NCBI GenBank assembly: GCA_023416335.1
Contig: JAEZHY010000022.1
Coordinates: 1-62,301, forward strand
Length of the DNA: 62,301 nucleotides
Source of the DNA: Pseudomonadota bacterium
GTDB taxonomy: Bacteria; Desulfobacterota; Syntrophobacteria; Syntrophobacterales; Syntrophobacteraceae
Direction: 5' to 3'
Shown here piece after piece: positions 1 to 8,721 of this stretch. The number at the start of each line of letters is the position of its first letter. The first letter of the stretch is position 1. Both the position numbers and the translations under genes were made by a program. The notes under the pieces are model-generated. The model was given only the letters and a program-made list of their open reading frames with translations, made no database searches and was not told the DNA's origin.

Positions 1-187
1 CTATACACCCTCCCAGGAGGATGTCGAGCGGTCCAAGCGCATTCTGGAGGCATACAGGCAGGCGCAGGCCGAAGGTCTCGGATCGCTTGCCCTGGATGGT
101 AAAATGGTGGACGCCGCTTCCATACGCGTCGCTCAGACGATCTATTCCCAGTGGGAATCAATATGCAAGCGTTCAGGGTGTCCCTGA
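1..187 (+). CDS. CitE-like CoA-ester lyase, C-terminal end (partial)
   Basis: Only the last ~61 codons are present; the frame starts at base 2 and stops at TGA 185-187. The peptide carries TPSQEDVERS, then RILEAYRQA and LALDGKMVDAASI. This is the usual C-terminus of the HpcH/HpaI aldolase family (citrate lyase beta subunit, malyl-CoA or citramalyl-CoA lyase), where the LDGKM(I/V)D segment follows the TIM barrel. The family cleaves or forms 3-hydroxyacyl-CoA type C-C bonds in the cytoplasm. The substrate cannot be assigned because the active-site portion lies outside the window. A 99-bp gap separates it from the next kinase gene. Confidence 0.85.
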   Translation, partial: YTPSQEDVERSKRILEAYRQAQAEGLGSLALDGKMVDAASIRVAQTIYSQWESICKRSGCP

Positions 188-286
188 TCCAATATATCTC
201 AACGCGGAGGGCCGCACGGGGCGGTCCTCCGAAGTACTTGCGACGTCGAGAGCGATCGGAAAACATGAAACCTTAAGAGGAATTAT

Positions 287-1930
287 TTGGCGGAACCGAC
301 AAGAGACATGAATACAGAAAAGTCAAAGACGATTGGCGTTTTGGTCGAAAGCCCTCGCCAGGAAGATTTGACCCAGCATCTCGAACTTCAGATCCTCTAC
401 GATATCTCTTCTGCACTCTACAGTTCACCGCATCTGCCGGACGTTCTACAACGCGCGCTCACCAGCATTCTCAGGACCCTCAAGTTCAAAATGGGGGCTC
501 TCTATCTGGTCAGGGAATCAACGGAAGAGAAGTGGCTGCTCGAACTCGCCGCGCACCACGGGTTCTCTCCCACGCTGCTCAACTGCATCCAGTTTCTGAC
601 GATGCCGTCGGAGATGATGGACAGGTATGACGAGCAGGACCCCATCCGATGGTTTCCGATCAGGAAGGTGACATTCACGGCTCTGCGGGAGCGTATGGAA
701 GAAGAGGGGGTGGATGAGATCATCTGCATCCCCCTTGTTTCTCAGAAAAGGATCGTCGGGCTGCTCTATGTTACCAACGACGGTGCCTACCAGCTGAGGC
801 CCGAGCAGGGCGAACTTCTGAAGTCCATAGGAAACCAGCTCGGTGTATCGATTCAGAATGCGATGCTCTTCGACTCGGTCGAACGGGCCAAGTGTGAGCT
901 GGAAATCAGCTTCGATGCTATTCAGCACAGCATTTTTCTCGTGGACAGGCGAATGCGCATCTACCGCGTGAACCGCACGAGCGAAATGGTATACGGTCCG
1001 AACCTGGTCGGGCAGAAGTACACCCGGGTGATCTACGGGACCGATCAGCCGCATTTGGAATGCCCGATCTGGGCATGCCTCTGGGGGGCTCAACAGGTCC
1101 AGAGGGAAGGGCCGCACCCGCGCTGGGGCGGTTACTACCATTATTATGCTTTCCCCGTCTTCAATGTTTCCGGCGAACTGGAACGTGTCGTCTATTATGA
1201 GAAGGATGCGACCGAATCGAAAAAACTGGAGCAACGGCTCCAGCAAAGCGAGAGGTTAAAGGCCCTCGGCACGCTGGCTGCCGGAATAGCCCATGAAATC
1301 CGCAATCCGCTCGCCACGATCAACTTCAACACCCAGATGCTCCAACGGGAACTCGAACTCAATTCCGCGCAGCAGGAGATGTTCGAAGACGTGTTCCAGC
1401 AGATCCGGAAGATGGACCGGATCATTCAGCAGGTCCTGCACTTTGCGCGGCCGCGCGAACCTCAGTTTCTGCCCACGCGCTTGAATGAAGTCGTGAGGCA
1501 CTGCCTCGACATGTCCAAAATGTACCTGATCAAGGCGCGAGTGGAGGTCGTCACGAAGCTGGAAGAGAACCTTGCCCCGATAATCATGGACTTCAACCAG
1601 ATCTGCCAGGTCGTGATGAACCTCATAATCAATTCGATTGAAGCCATGCCTGATGGAGGCAGGCTGAGTATCGAAACATGCATCCAGGAAGAGCGCCCGG
1701 TGCAGGTACTTCAGATCGGCGATACCGGGACCGGAATTCTCGAAGAGGACAAAAGCCGCATCTTCGACCCGTTCTTTACCCGCAAGCCGGAAGGGACGGG
1801 CATGGGATTGAGTATTTCCAGACAGATCGTCGAAAAACACGGTGCCCTCATAGAGCTTGATTCCGTGCCTGGTCAGGGGACGACCTTTCGTCTGATATTC
1901 CCGGAGCAGCCGCAAAGTAGTGAACAGTGA
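287..1930 (+). CDS. GAF-PAS sensor histidine kinase
   Basis: A soluble 547-aa kinase with no transmembrane segment. Residues ~40-195 form a GAF-type sensor, ~203-310 a PAS domain, ~325-390 the HisKA dimerisation domain with the phosphoacceptor in AHEIRNP (His336), and ~430-540 the HATPase domain with DTGTG and GTGMGLSIS. The architecture is NtrB/AtoS-like, and an NtrC-type partner would be expected, but no regulator is adjacent. The TTG start at 287 has AGAGG six bases upstream; an in-frame ATG at 308 is the alternative. The stop codon falls at the edge of a GTGAGC-rich intergenic repeat. The ligand is unknown. Confidence 0.9.
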   Translation: MAEPTRDMNTEKSKTIGVLVESPRQEDLTQHLELQILYDISSALYSSPHLPDVLQRALTSILRTLKFKMGALYLVRESTEEKWLLELAAHHGFSPTLLNCIQFLTMPSEMMDRYDEQDPIRWFPIRKVTFTALRERMEEEGVDEIICIPLVSQKRIVGLLYVTNDGAYQLRPEQGELLKSIGNQLGVSIQNAMLFDSVERAKCELEISFDAIQHSIFLVDRRMRIYRVNRTSEMVYGPNLVGQKYTRVIYGTDQPHLECPIWACLWGAQQVQREGPHPRWGGYYHYYAFPVFNVSGELERVVYYEKDATESKKLEQRLQQSERLKALGTLAAGIAHEIRNPLATINFNTQMLQRELELNSAQQEMFEDVFQQIRKMDRIIQQVLHFARPREPQFLPTRLNEVVRHCLDMSKMYLIKARVEVVTKLEENLAPIIMDFNQICQVVMNLIINSIEAMPDGGRLSIETCIQEERPVQVLQIGDTGTGILEEDKSRIFDPFFTRKPEGTGMGLSISRQIVEKHGALIELDSVPGQGTTFRLIFPEQPQSSEQ

Positions 1931-2498
1931 GCCGTGAGCAGTGAACTGATCGAAACGGGACATCATTAGTATCGAAAGAAGAACGGTAGCCGAGTCGGGT
2001 AGGCACCGGTTTTTCGGGTGCCCACCATTCGGCCGGTCCGATGAACCCGTTTTCTGTGTGATGCAGTGCCAAAATGTTCGAATGGACGGACGGTGGGTAC
2101 GATGTTGCCACCGCGCTCCGCTCCCCCACCCTACCTCGCGGGTGGCCCGGGCAACAGGTTTTATCGTTGCCCGGGTCCGGAGGACAAGAGGCTTCGCATA
2201 GAATTACCGTCCCTCTTGCCTGCGGGCAACAAAACCACGTTGCCCGTGTCACCCATGGTTTGGTTCCGAGCGCCAGGCGGTGGGCACGATGAAGCCCAAT
2301 GCTGTTGCTTTGATGACCCCGTCCCGGTAGGCCAAGTATTTTGGACAGCACGTACCGGATACTATCCGGCAATCCCGATGAATGTCGTTTCCCGTCGTAC
2401 GCAATACCAAATTGTTCAGAATGGACGGACGGTGGGCACGATGTTGCCGTGCCCACCCTACCTCGCTCTTTCACCCCACTTCACGCAAAGGAATCCTT
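1931..2498. repeat. Intergenic block of palindromic repeats
   Basis: No gene is seen in these 568 bases. They hold several copies or halves of a dispersed repeat with the core GGTGGGCAC and its complement GTGCCCACC (about 2010-2135, 2275-2290 and 2425-2465). Bases 2277-2374 closely match the reverse complement of 60987-61089, about 90 percent by eye. The segment begins with GTGAAC/GTGAGC heptamer-like units overlapping the kinase stop codon. Confidence 0.8.
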
Positions 2499-2951
2499 AT
2501 GCCGAAGAAGAAACTGCGGATACTGATTGCCAGGTTTGGAGAGGGATACGAAAAAGCCATGCTGAAGCTGGCCCACAGCTGCTGTGAAGCGGGTTTCGAA
2601 GTGGTTTACACCGATCTGCAGGACCCGGAGGCGATCTCCAAGTGCGCCATGCAGGAGGCGGTGGACCATATCGGGATCACCACTCTGCCGGGAGCGACGG
2701 TGCAGAACTTTGCCGATTTGTTCAAAATCCTGGAATCGGACGGGCTCTCTCAGGTCCGGGTAACCGCGGGAGGCATTTTCCCGGAAGAAGATATCGAAAA
2801 GGTAAAAGAACTCGGGGTCACGGATTTCTACCACGGAGGATCCATTTACGACAAAATCGAAAAATGGCGCGAGGAATACGGCGGCGCGGAAGATGCTTCC
2901 GAATGCGAGAAATACGAAAGGGTACCCGGCCGGCGCGGTCAATCCTTGTAG
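2499..2951 (+). CDS. B12-binding-like domain protein lacking the cobalt-ligand histidine
   Basis: A 150-aa stand-alone Rossmann-type domain resembling the C-terminal cobalamin-binding domain or small subunit of methylmalonyl-CoA mutase: LRILIARFGEGYEKA, AGFEVVYTDL, AVDHIGITTLPGA, RVTAGGIFPEEDI and KELGVTDFY line up through the domain. In the family the first loop carries DxHxxG, whose His ligates cobalt; here the same place reads GEGYEKA, so the His appears to be Tyr and the Asp to be Glu. Cobalamin binding in the base-off/His-on mode is therefore doubtful. ATG 2499 has AAGGA six bases upstream. Its 3' end overlaps the convergent ComA-like gene by 13 bp. It may be an allosteric or adaptor version of the domain. 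Confidence 0.85.
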   Translation: MPKKKLRILIARFGEGYEKAMLKLAHSCCEAGFEVVYTDLQDPEAISKCAMQEAVDHIGITTLPGATVQNFADLFKILESDGLSQVRVTAGGIFPEEDIEKVKELGVTDFYHGGSIYDKIEKWREEYGGAEDASECEKYERVPGRRGQSL

Positions 2952-3775
2952 CTGACCACTCGTCCCCAGAGTGCTTTGGTTCCCCAGATTCCGGAGCGCA
3001 GGCATTCGAGCTGGACTATCTGGCTGTGATCGACGAAGAGGTTCACCTCCGGACCGTAATTTTTGATGTACCAGGCAAAAACGTCCGGGTCGGCGGCTTC
3101 GAACATGATCTTCTCGAGACCGAGGGAGTTTATGAACTTCGGCGGGACATCCGTGCGCCAGGAAGTTACGCTTTCGGTTATCCCTTCCGATTCGACCATG
3201 ATCATGTAAGCGCCCGCGTCCAGGTATCTCTTTGCCTGCGAAATGGCCCATTCGGGATCGCGGGTCCCCTCGGCTTCGAGTTCGGCCGCCTGGCTGGCGC
3301 CTCCGGCTCCGAACTGTATTCCCAGTTCCGGCTTCGGCTTCATCCCCGCTTGCCGGACCTTTTCGATCAACCTTAGAAGGTCGTCGGCAGGCATGGTTAT
3401 GAAGCCTGTTGACAGCTCGACGATGTCGAATCCGAGGCTGCGGCATTCCTCGATGTATTTCCCGACCAGTTCGGGACCCTTCGTCAGAAGGTGCTCTATA
3501 AATCCTCCTGTGGAAACCACGACGTCGTTGTCGTGGCATATTTGTATAAGTTCCGACACCGCCTTTCGTGGCATGAGTGAAAACGAGCCCCCGGCAAATT
3601 TGAGCGAATCTACATAATCCCCCATTGTTTCCAGGACGTCCTGCAGGTATCGCTTGCCCATCGGGGAATAGTAAGGGCCTCTGATTTCCGTTATTCCCTT
3701 CGTGCGAGGTTTTCCCTCGCGCTCATTCAGCCTCACGAATGGAAAGGCTCTCGCATTATTCGTATTCTCGGCCAT
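2939..3775 (-). CDS. Phosphosulfolactate synthase family protein (ComA/HSA32-like)
   Basis: This 278-aa protein has the full-length ComA fold signature: GPYYSPMGKRYLQD, DYVDSLKFAGGSFS, VSTGGFIEHL, CRSLGFDIVELSTG, KPELGIQFG, MFEAADP and NLFVDHSQIVQLECLR. ComA adds sulfite to phosphoenolpyruvate to give (2R)-phosphosulfolactate, the first step of coenzyme M synthesis; plant HSA32 and bacterial YitD are relatives of less certain function. It is the last gene of a minus-strand run behind MmgE/PrpD (28 bp gap) and Lon. No other CoM-pathway gene is visible, so a role in sulfite or PEP handling is inference only. Confidence 0.85.
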   Translation of the reverse strand: MAENTNNARAFPFVRLNEREGKPRTKGITEIRGPYYSPMGKRYLQDVLETMGDYVDSLKFAGGSFSLMPRKAVSELIQICHDNDVVVSTGGFIEHLLTKGPELVGKYIEECRSLGFDIVELSTGFITMPADDLLRLIEKVRQAGMKPKPELGIQFGAGGASQAAELEAEGTRDPEWAISQAKRYLDAGAYMIMVESEGITESVTSWRTDVPPKFINSLGLEKIMFEAADPDVFAWYIKNYGPEVNLFVDHSQIVQLECLRSGIWGTKALWGRVVSYKD

Positions 3776-3803
3776 TTCTAACCCTTCTTATACAAATGTC
3801 GGT

Positions 3804-5174
3804 TCATTCGGGTATCCGTACACCCGAAAGGAGCTGCATCAGGCGATCTACCCGGATGTTCCCGATGTCTTCGACCGCGTGGATAATGTCCCGGCGAAGG
3901 GAAGCGTCCGTGTACGGACCGCTCAGGTATTCGAATTTTTCCAGCACCTTTTCCCAGGGCACCGGATTTGTGTGGAAACCCTGGTACTCGGATTTTTCCT
4001 TTATGAGTTCCCGTCCGTCCCGGAGATGGACCGTGAGCCTGGTCGGCATTTCCCCGGGAAACCGGGCGGTGAATTCCTCGCTCGGTTTTACGAAAACTCT
4101 TCTCAACAGATTCTGCACATCGGGCCGGTTTATTCGTTCCTGCTCGTACTGGTCCGGCATTACCCGTCCGTCGAGCAGTGCGACGGCAACCATGTACTGG
4201 AGGCTGTGGTCTGCTTCTTCCTTTTTTGCCACCCTTGTCTTGTCGCCTTCCTCACCGCCCCCGATTATGTTGTAGGCAACATCGAAGATCTCGATTTCAA
4301 TTCTGGTCACGTCGTCGGCATTGAATCCATGCTCTACCTTGAGTTCCAGGATGCCTTCGATGGACGACTGGGAGTGGATCTCCGCATTGTATTTTTTGAC
4401 GATCGTGCGGGTGACTCGGTCGAGTTTTTCGGCGCTCCAGTCGATCGTGAAAGGACCGGAGATGGCGTCCATGAAACCCTTGTTGCCCTCGAAAACCTCC
4501 TCCGGGCCCGTAATGCCGCGCATTGCCAGGAATGCCGCATGCGTGCAGGAAAAGGCGGTATTCGGATAAGCAAGTCCCTTCCAGTGCGAAAGTGCTCCCG
4601 TCCTGGTGACCCGCAGCGCGTTAAAGGCGGTTCCGCAGAGGGCGATTGCATTGGTCGTTTTTTCAAGGTCCAGTTTGAGTGCCTTTGCGATTCCGGCGGC
4701 AACGGCAAAAGAGCCCTGTGTCGTGTGGTCGAACCCCCTGGCTCTTACCGGGGCGACGTCGCTCAGCCGGCATTGAACCTGGTAAGCCGTTGCCAGCGCA
4801 GTCAAGAGTTCCCTGCCGCCGGCCCCGGCGTACTCCGCCGCTGCGAGTACCGGCCCGAAGTTGTCGCTGGGATGGCATGTCTCATTTTTTGCAAGATAGC
4901 TGTCGTTGAAATCCAGGTAGCGCACCAGCGCGCTGTTGTAAAAAGCGGCGCGATCGGGGGAAGTCCGTCCCCCTCCTATGAGGGTGCATAATCCGTTTCC
5001 TCCGAATTCCTCCACCTGTTGTCTAACCAATTTGACCGGCGTTCCTTTGACCGCCCCGATCGCACAGCCCAGGCTGTCGAGTATCCGGATCTTCAACTGC
5101 ATCAGGGCCGCATCCGACAGGTCCTCATAAGAAGCATTCAATACGAAAGAGGCCAGTTCCCCGGCAATGGTCAT
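3804..5174 (-). CDS. MmgE/PrpD family protein
   Basis: At 456 aa this is the normal length for the MmgE/PrpD family (2-methylcitrate dehydratase, cis-aconitate decarboxylase and relatives). Family features are the start LASFVLNASYEDL, LDSLGCAIGAVKGTP, ALVRYLDFNDSYL, HPSDNFGPVLAAAEYAG, VQCRLSDVAPV, FDHTTQGSFAVAAG and GALSHWKGL. Such enzymes dehydrate or decarboxylate tricarboxylates in the cytoplasm. It lies 77 bp after the Lon-type gene and 28 bp before the ComA-like gene on the same strand, suggesting one operon. No PrpB or PrpC is present, so a methylcitrate-cycle role is not supported by the context. Confidence 0.88.
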   Translation of the reverse strand: MTIAGELASFVLNASYEDLSDAALMQLKIRILDSLGCAIGAVKGTPVKLVRQQVEEFGGNGLCTLIGGGRTSPDRAAFYNSALVRYLDFNDSYLAKNETCHPSDNFGPVLAAAEYAGAGGRELLTALATAYQVQCRLSDVAPVRARGFDHTTQGSFAVAAGIAKALKLDLEKTTNAIALCGTAFNALRVTRTGALSHWKGLAYPNTAFSCTHAAFLAMRGITGPEEVFEGNKGFMDAISGPFTIDWSAEKLDRVTRTIVKKYNAEIHSQSSIEGILELKVEHGFNADDVTRIEIEIFDVAYNIIGGGEEGDKTRVAKKEEADHSLQYMVAVALLDGRVMPDQYEQERINRPDVQNLLRRVFVKPSEEFTARFPGEMPTRLTVHLRDGRELIKEKSEYQGFHTNPVPWEKVLEKFEYLSGPYTDASLRRDIIHAVEDIGNIRVDRLMQLLSGVRIPE

Positions 5175-5250
5175 TTACTTATCTCCTTGTGAAGTGCCTG
5201 CCCGGGGGAAGTCCGGGCAGGCAATCAGGATGGGCGATGAGCTTTTCATC

Positions 5251-8200
5251 TTACAACTTCACGGCTTTCACATCGCCTCTGGATTCCACGGCTTCGCTGA
5301 TTATCTTCAGCCATTTGGCGAGTCCCCGATCGAGAATTTCCTCTGCGCGCCGGCTGTCTATGCGGTATTTTTCGGGAATGAATCCCACTGAAGTCGAATA
5401 GACACCTTCCGCCCTGGCTATGAATGGGCACTGGAGTAACAGTTCATCTGTAAGCTTGACCAGGTGCTTGAGCGATTGCGCAACCATGATGCGGCAGTCC
5501 CTTACAGGAACGTTTTCCGCGGTGCAGCAATTTGCGAAAAGCCGCAGGCCCGCGAAACCCGAATCGAGAGGAAAGTCCTCCGGAGTTATTCCTTCTCTCC
5601 TCAGGTAAGGAAGAGGCGCTATCATAGAAATCCTGAGAGGAGGGGCGGAGGGTCCCGTGTAGGCTTTCTTGATGTCCCTGATTACGTCCACAAGACGATC
5701 TTGCGAAGGATCGAAAACTTTGGCGGAAATCTTCCCGCCCAGGGTCCGCAGCCGGTCCGGAATTTCATCTTTGATGTCGTTCCTCACCAGGACTATGCAG
5801 CCATGGTCCCAATTGCAGAATTCTCCCTGCAGGAGCCCCGCGGTTACCTCTTCGGGATTGTCCAGGTAAACGACACGCAGCCTTTTGAACGGTGAGGGTT
5901 CCGCGCTGGTCAGTTCGGCCGCGGCTTTCCTCGCGTGCTCCTCGAATGTGGTGAAGAGCGATTCGATCTCGTCCTGGTTGATAAAAGCCACGTCCGCTGC
6001 CTGAACGATATTGTCCACGGCTACCACCTGCAAAACGTGTCGAGAATAGTCGAAGGGTTCGTGCGGCGCTTTCCATTCGGCGTGGGTGAGAATCTGAAGC
6101 TCGCGTTTCAGAGCGTCCGGAAGCCTGTCGAGGCCCTCGGTCCCCGTGAGGTTTTCACGCGGTATTATCAGGGTCTTGCACCCTGCGGCGTAAGCCGTTT
6201 CGAGTTTGACGCCCATACCGCCGATTCCCGTAACACGGCCCTGCGTATCGATCTCGCCCGTCATTGCGACGTCTCGCCGGACTTTTCGGTTTCCAAACAG
6301 CGATGCAAGCGCAAGCGCGATCGACCCGCCCGCCGAAGGTCCGTCCTTCTTGGTCGAGCCGCCCATGAAGTGCAGGTGTACCGGGATCGACATTTCATCC
6401 GTATCGATCCCAAGCTCGTCGGCGCAGTGAAGGATCGCGGTCGAAGCAACCTTTCGACTTTCGTCCATTACGCGTTCGATGTTTCCGGTCGTATGGACCA
6501 TGCTGAGATAGCTGCGTCCCTCTCTCCTGTCCTGCCCGGTAACCAGTGGAGTCACCTGTATCGGTATGAGCGTGCCCACACCCATTTCCATGTTGACGCC
6601 CAGTCCCATCATCTCACCCACCCGGTCATCCTCATTGATGAGGCGGGAACGGTTGGGCATGTCGAGATACTTGAGAATCCGGTTCAGCGTCAGTACGGAG
6701 GACTTTTTCCCTTCGCCCATGATTTCCTTGCGTTGGACCCTCAGGAACAGGGTTCGGATTATCCGCTCGAGGTCGCGAACGCCGGCTTCGGAAGTGAAGT
6801 CTTGAATCAGGTTCCGGAGGATTTCGTTCTCCTCGTCAGGGTCGAAATAGATTTCGTCCTGACCGATCAGGTAGCGTTCCCTGATTCGCTGGACAAGGAA
6901 GTTCCGGGCGATGGCCACCTTTTCATCGACGCTGTACCGGTCCAGGAAAATAACCTCGCATCGGTTGATTATCGCGGATGGAACGGTGTCTATCGTATTT
7001 GCAGTCAGTATGAAATGGCAGTTGGAGAGGTCGATATCTACCGTACTCTGCGTGTACTTGTCATGGAACAGGTGGTTCTGTTCCGGGTCGAGTATTTCGA
7101 GCAGGGTGGCAATAGCGAACTTCTCCGTTTTGTCCGCTTCATCCATAATGAACATGCCGTTCATCACGCCCATCTTGATCAGGCCCTGAACGATCGGGCC
7201 CGGCTTCGATCCTTCGTAGGTGAACCCGTAGCCTCTGATATCGGCCTCATCCTTCATGCCGCCAAGCGACAGCTTGTGGTAAGGAATCCCCAGGTTTCGC
7301 GCAATCGATATGGCGAGCGAAGTCTTGCCGACCCCGGGAGGTCCGACGAAAAGGAGGGTACTTCCCGTCCTGTGCCAGTACTTCTTCTCCGACTCCTTGA
7401 AATGCTGGTATCGCCAGATAAGGTTTGCAAAGAAATCGCTGATTATTTCCTTCGGTTGCTTCAGACCGTAGTGGGACCTGTTGAGGCCTTCTTCGAACTC
7501 TTCCGGTGAAACCCAAATCTTTTTGATTTTCCCCCAGGGTATCGCGAGCAGAGTCTCGATCAGTTCCGTGTATTTCGCCCCGCTCTGTCCCGCCGCATTC
7601 ATCTTGTTCTTTTCAATGAGTTCGATGACGGACTGCGGAATGTCGGGGTCGGTCCTGGCATCCTCGATCCGCTCCTTTAGCGTTTTGGTCTCCTGTACGG
7701 CGTGTCCGGTTCTTGCCTGGGGTGAAGTCTGCGGCCCCTGCTGATTGATGATGTCTCCTGGTTCCACGAATTCCTCCAAATTATCTCTGAAGATATCAAA
7801 AAGGCGCGGAAGGCTTTTGCCCTCGAACAGCTTCCCCGGGATATCGAGTTCATGAAGCAGGGGTTCCAACCCCCAACGCTTTTTGAAAATCCTGAACAGT
7901 TCCATTCCTTCAATGGAGTCTCGGCGGATAGTCAGGGAAAAAAGCCTGAGCACCCTCCTGAGACTGGCCGCTCTTTTCACGAGAGGTTGTCCCGAGTCCC
8001 GGCTCCTTTGGAAGCTCTTGCTCAGAACCCTCATTTTTGAGCCGACATCCAGGTCCGGGAAAATGTCGATGATGAATCGACCCGGCAGGTCGGCAATGTC
8101 CCGGGTGTAAGCGGCCAAGATGCGCGCCAGCCTGAACTCGCTCTGCTCGCTCCGCTCCGCCCGGTCCAGTAAGTGAATATAATTCTTGCCCATGATTCCG

Positions 8201-8721
8201 GTTAGAGGATCGCAGATAACTTCCCGCAGCATCCGATAGGATGCCGGGTCTTTCTCTCTCCAGCGCATTGCGAAATCGATATCCGAGCGGATCACGTCCA
8301 ACTCGGTTTTGTCCGGAAACAGGAGATGCTCGAAATGATGCCTGAGGAAAAACTCTGTGAACTTAAGGATTTTCCGTTCTTCCGCGGTCCCGCCGGCATA
8401 GGTGAAAGACGGCTGAGCCGGTACCAGGAACGCGATGTAGTCGAAAAGCCGCTCGTGGATAAGGACGGTCCAGCTCTGCCGATGCCGAACGAGCAGAGTC
8501 GGCAGGGGAATCCTGTTATCTTCATCCTCCATGCGCCGAAAATAGACGTTCTGGCGCAGGCTGGAGAGCTGTGTGAGGCTGACCCCGCGTTCGTTTCGAA
8601 AATATGGTATCGTATGCTGACTCAGGATAATCTGCAAAGTCTGGAAAACCCTGTTGATTGCCTTGTCGGTCGGGATTGGGAGCGTGTTTAGAACCGTATG
8701 GTCCAACTCGATCGGCAGCAT
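5251..8721 (-). CDS. Lon-type ATP-dependent protease with long N- and C-terminal extensions
   Basis: The 1156-aa protein is much longer than classical Lon (~800 aa). The AAA+ core has Walker A GPPGVGKT (~460-467), the LGGMKDEADIRGY segment, Walker B MFIMDEADK, and a sensor region. The proteolytic domain has the Ser in KKDGPSAGG (~Ser796) and the Lys in GMGVKLETAYAAG (~Lys839), so it should be an active Ser-Lys protease. The ~390 N-terminal residues do not resemble the standard Lon substrate domain by eye, and ~245 residues follow the protease domain. The start at 8721 is chosen because GGAGG lies eight bases upstream; an in-frame ATG five codons earlier has no such site. It heads the Lon/PrpD/ComA run. 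Confidence 0.88.
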   Translation of the reverse strand: MLPIELDHTVLNTLPIPTDKAINRVFQTLQIILSQHTIPYFRNERGVSLTQLSSLRQNVYFRRMEDEDNRIPLPTLLVRHRQSWTVLIHERLFDYIAFLVPAQPSFTYAGGTAEERKILKFTEFFLRHHFEHLLFPDKTELDVIRSDIDFAMRWREKDPASYRMLREVICDPLTGIMGKNYIHLLDRAERSEQSEFRLARILAAYTRDIADLPGRFIIDIFPDLDVGSKMRVLSKSFQRSRDSGQPLVKRAASLRRVLRLFSLTIRRDSIEGMELFRIFKKRWGLEPLLHELDIPGKLFEGKSLPRLFDIFRDNLEEFVEPGDIINQQGPQTSPQARTGHAVQETKTLKERIEDARTDPDIPQSVIELIEKNKMNAAGQSGAKYTELIETLLAIPWGKIKKIWVSPEEFEEGLNRSHYGLKQPKEIISDFFANLIWRYQHFKESEKKYWHRTGSTLLFVGPPGVGKTSLAISIARNLGIPYHKLSLGGMKDEADIRGYGFTYEGSKPGPIVQGLIKMGVMNGMFIMDEADKTEKFAIATLLEILDPEQNHLFHDKYTQSTVDIDLSNCHFILTANTIDTVPSAIINRCEVIFLDRYSVDEKVAIARNFLVQRIRERYLIGQDEIYFDPDEENEILRNLIQDFTSEAGVRDLERIIRTLFLRVQRKEIMGEGKKSSVLTLNRILKYLDMPNRSRLINEDDRVGEMMGLGVNMEMGVGTLIPIQVTPLVTGQDRREGRSYLSMVHTTGNIERVMDESRKVASTAILHCADELGIDTDEMSIPVHLHFMGGSTKKDGPSAGGSIALALASLFGNRKVRRDVAMTGEIDTQGRVTGIGGMGVKLETAYAAGCKTLIIPRENLTGTEGLDRLPDALKRELQILTHAEWKAPHEPFDYSRHVLQVVAVDNIVQAADVAFINQDEIESLFTTFEEHARKAAAELTSAEPSPFKRLRVVYLDNPEEVTAGLLQGEFCNWDHGCIVLVRNDIKDEIPDRLRTLGGKISAKVFDPSQDRLVDVIRDIKKAYTGPSAPPLRISMIAPLPYLRREGITPEDFPLDSGFAGLRLFANCCTAENVPVRDCRIMVAQSLKHLVKLTDELLLQCPFIARAEGVYSTSVGFIPEKYRIDSRRAEEILDRGLAKWLKIISEAVESRGDVKAVKL

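Noticed and set aside
21..311. 96-codon plus-strand frame at the window start
   Set aside because: A different frame of the same bases encodes the conserved C-terminus of a CitE-type lyase; this one has no recognisable sequence and overlaps the kinase start.
3702..4991. 429-codon plus-strand open frame
   Set aside because: Antisense to the MmgE/PrpD gene, which has clear family motifs.
5935..7509. 524-codon plus-strand open frame
   Set aside because: It is antisense to the AAA+ and protease core of the Lon-type gene, shows no recognisable motif, and long antisense frames are expected in GC-rich coding DNA.
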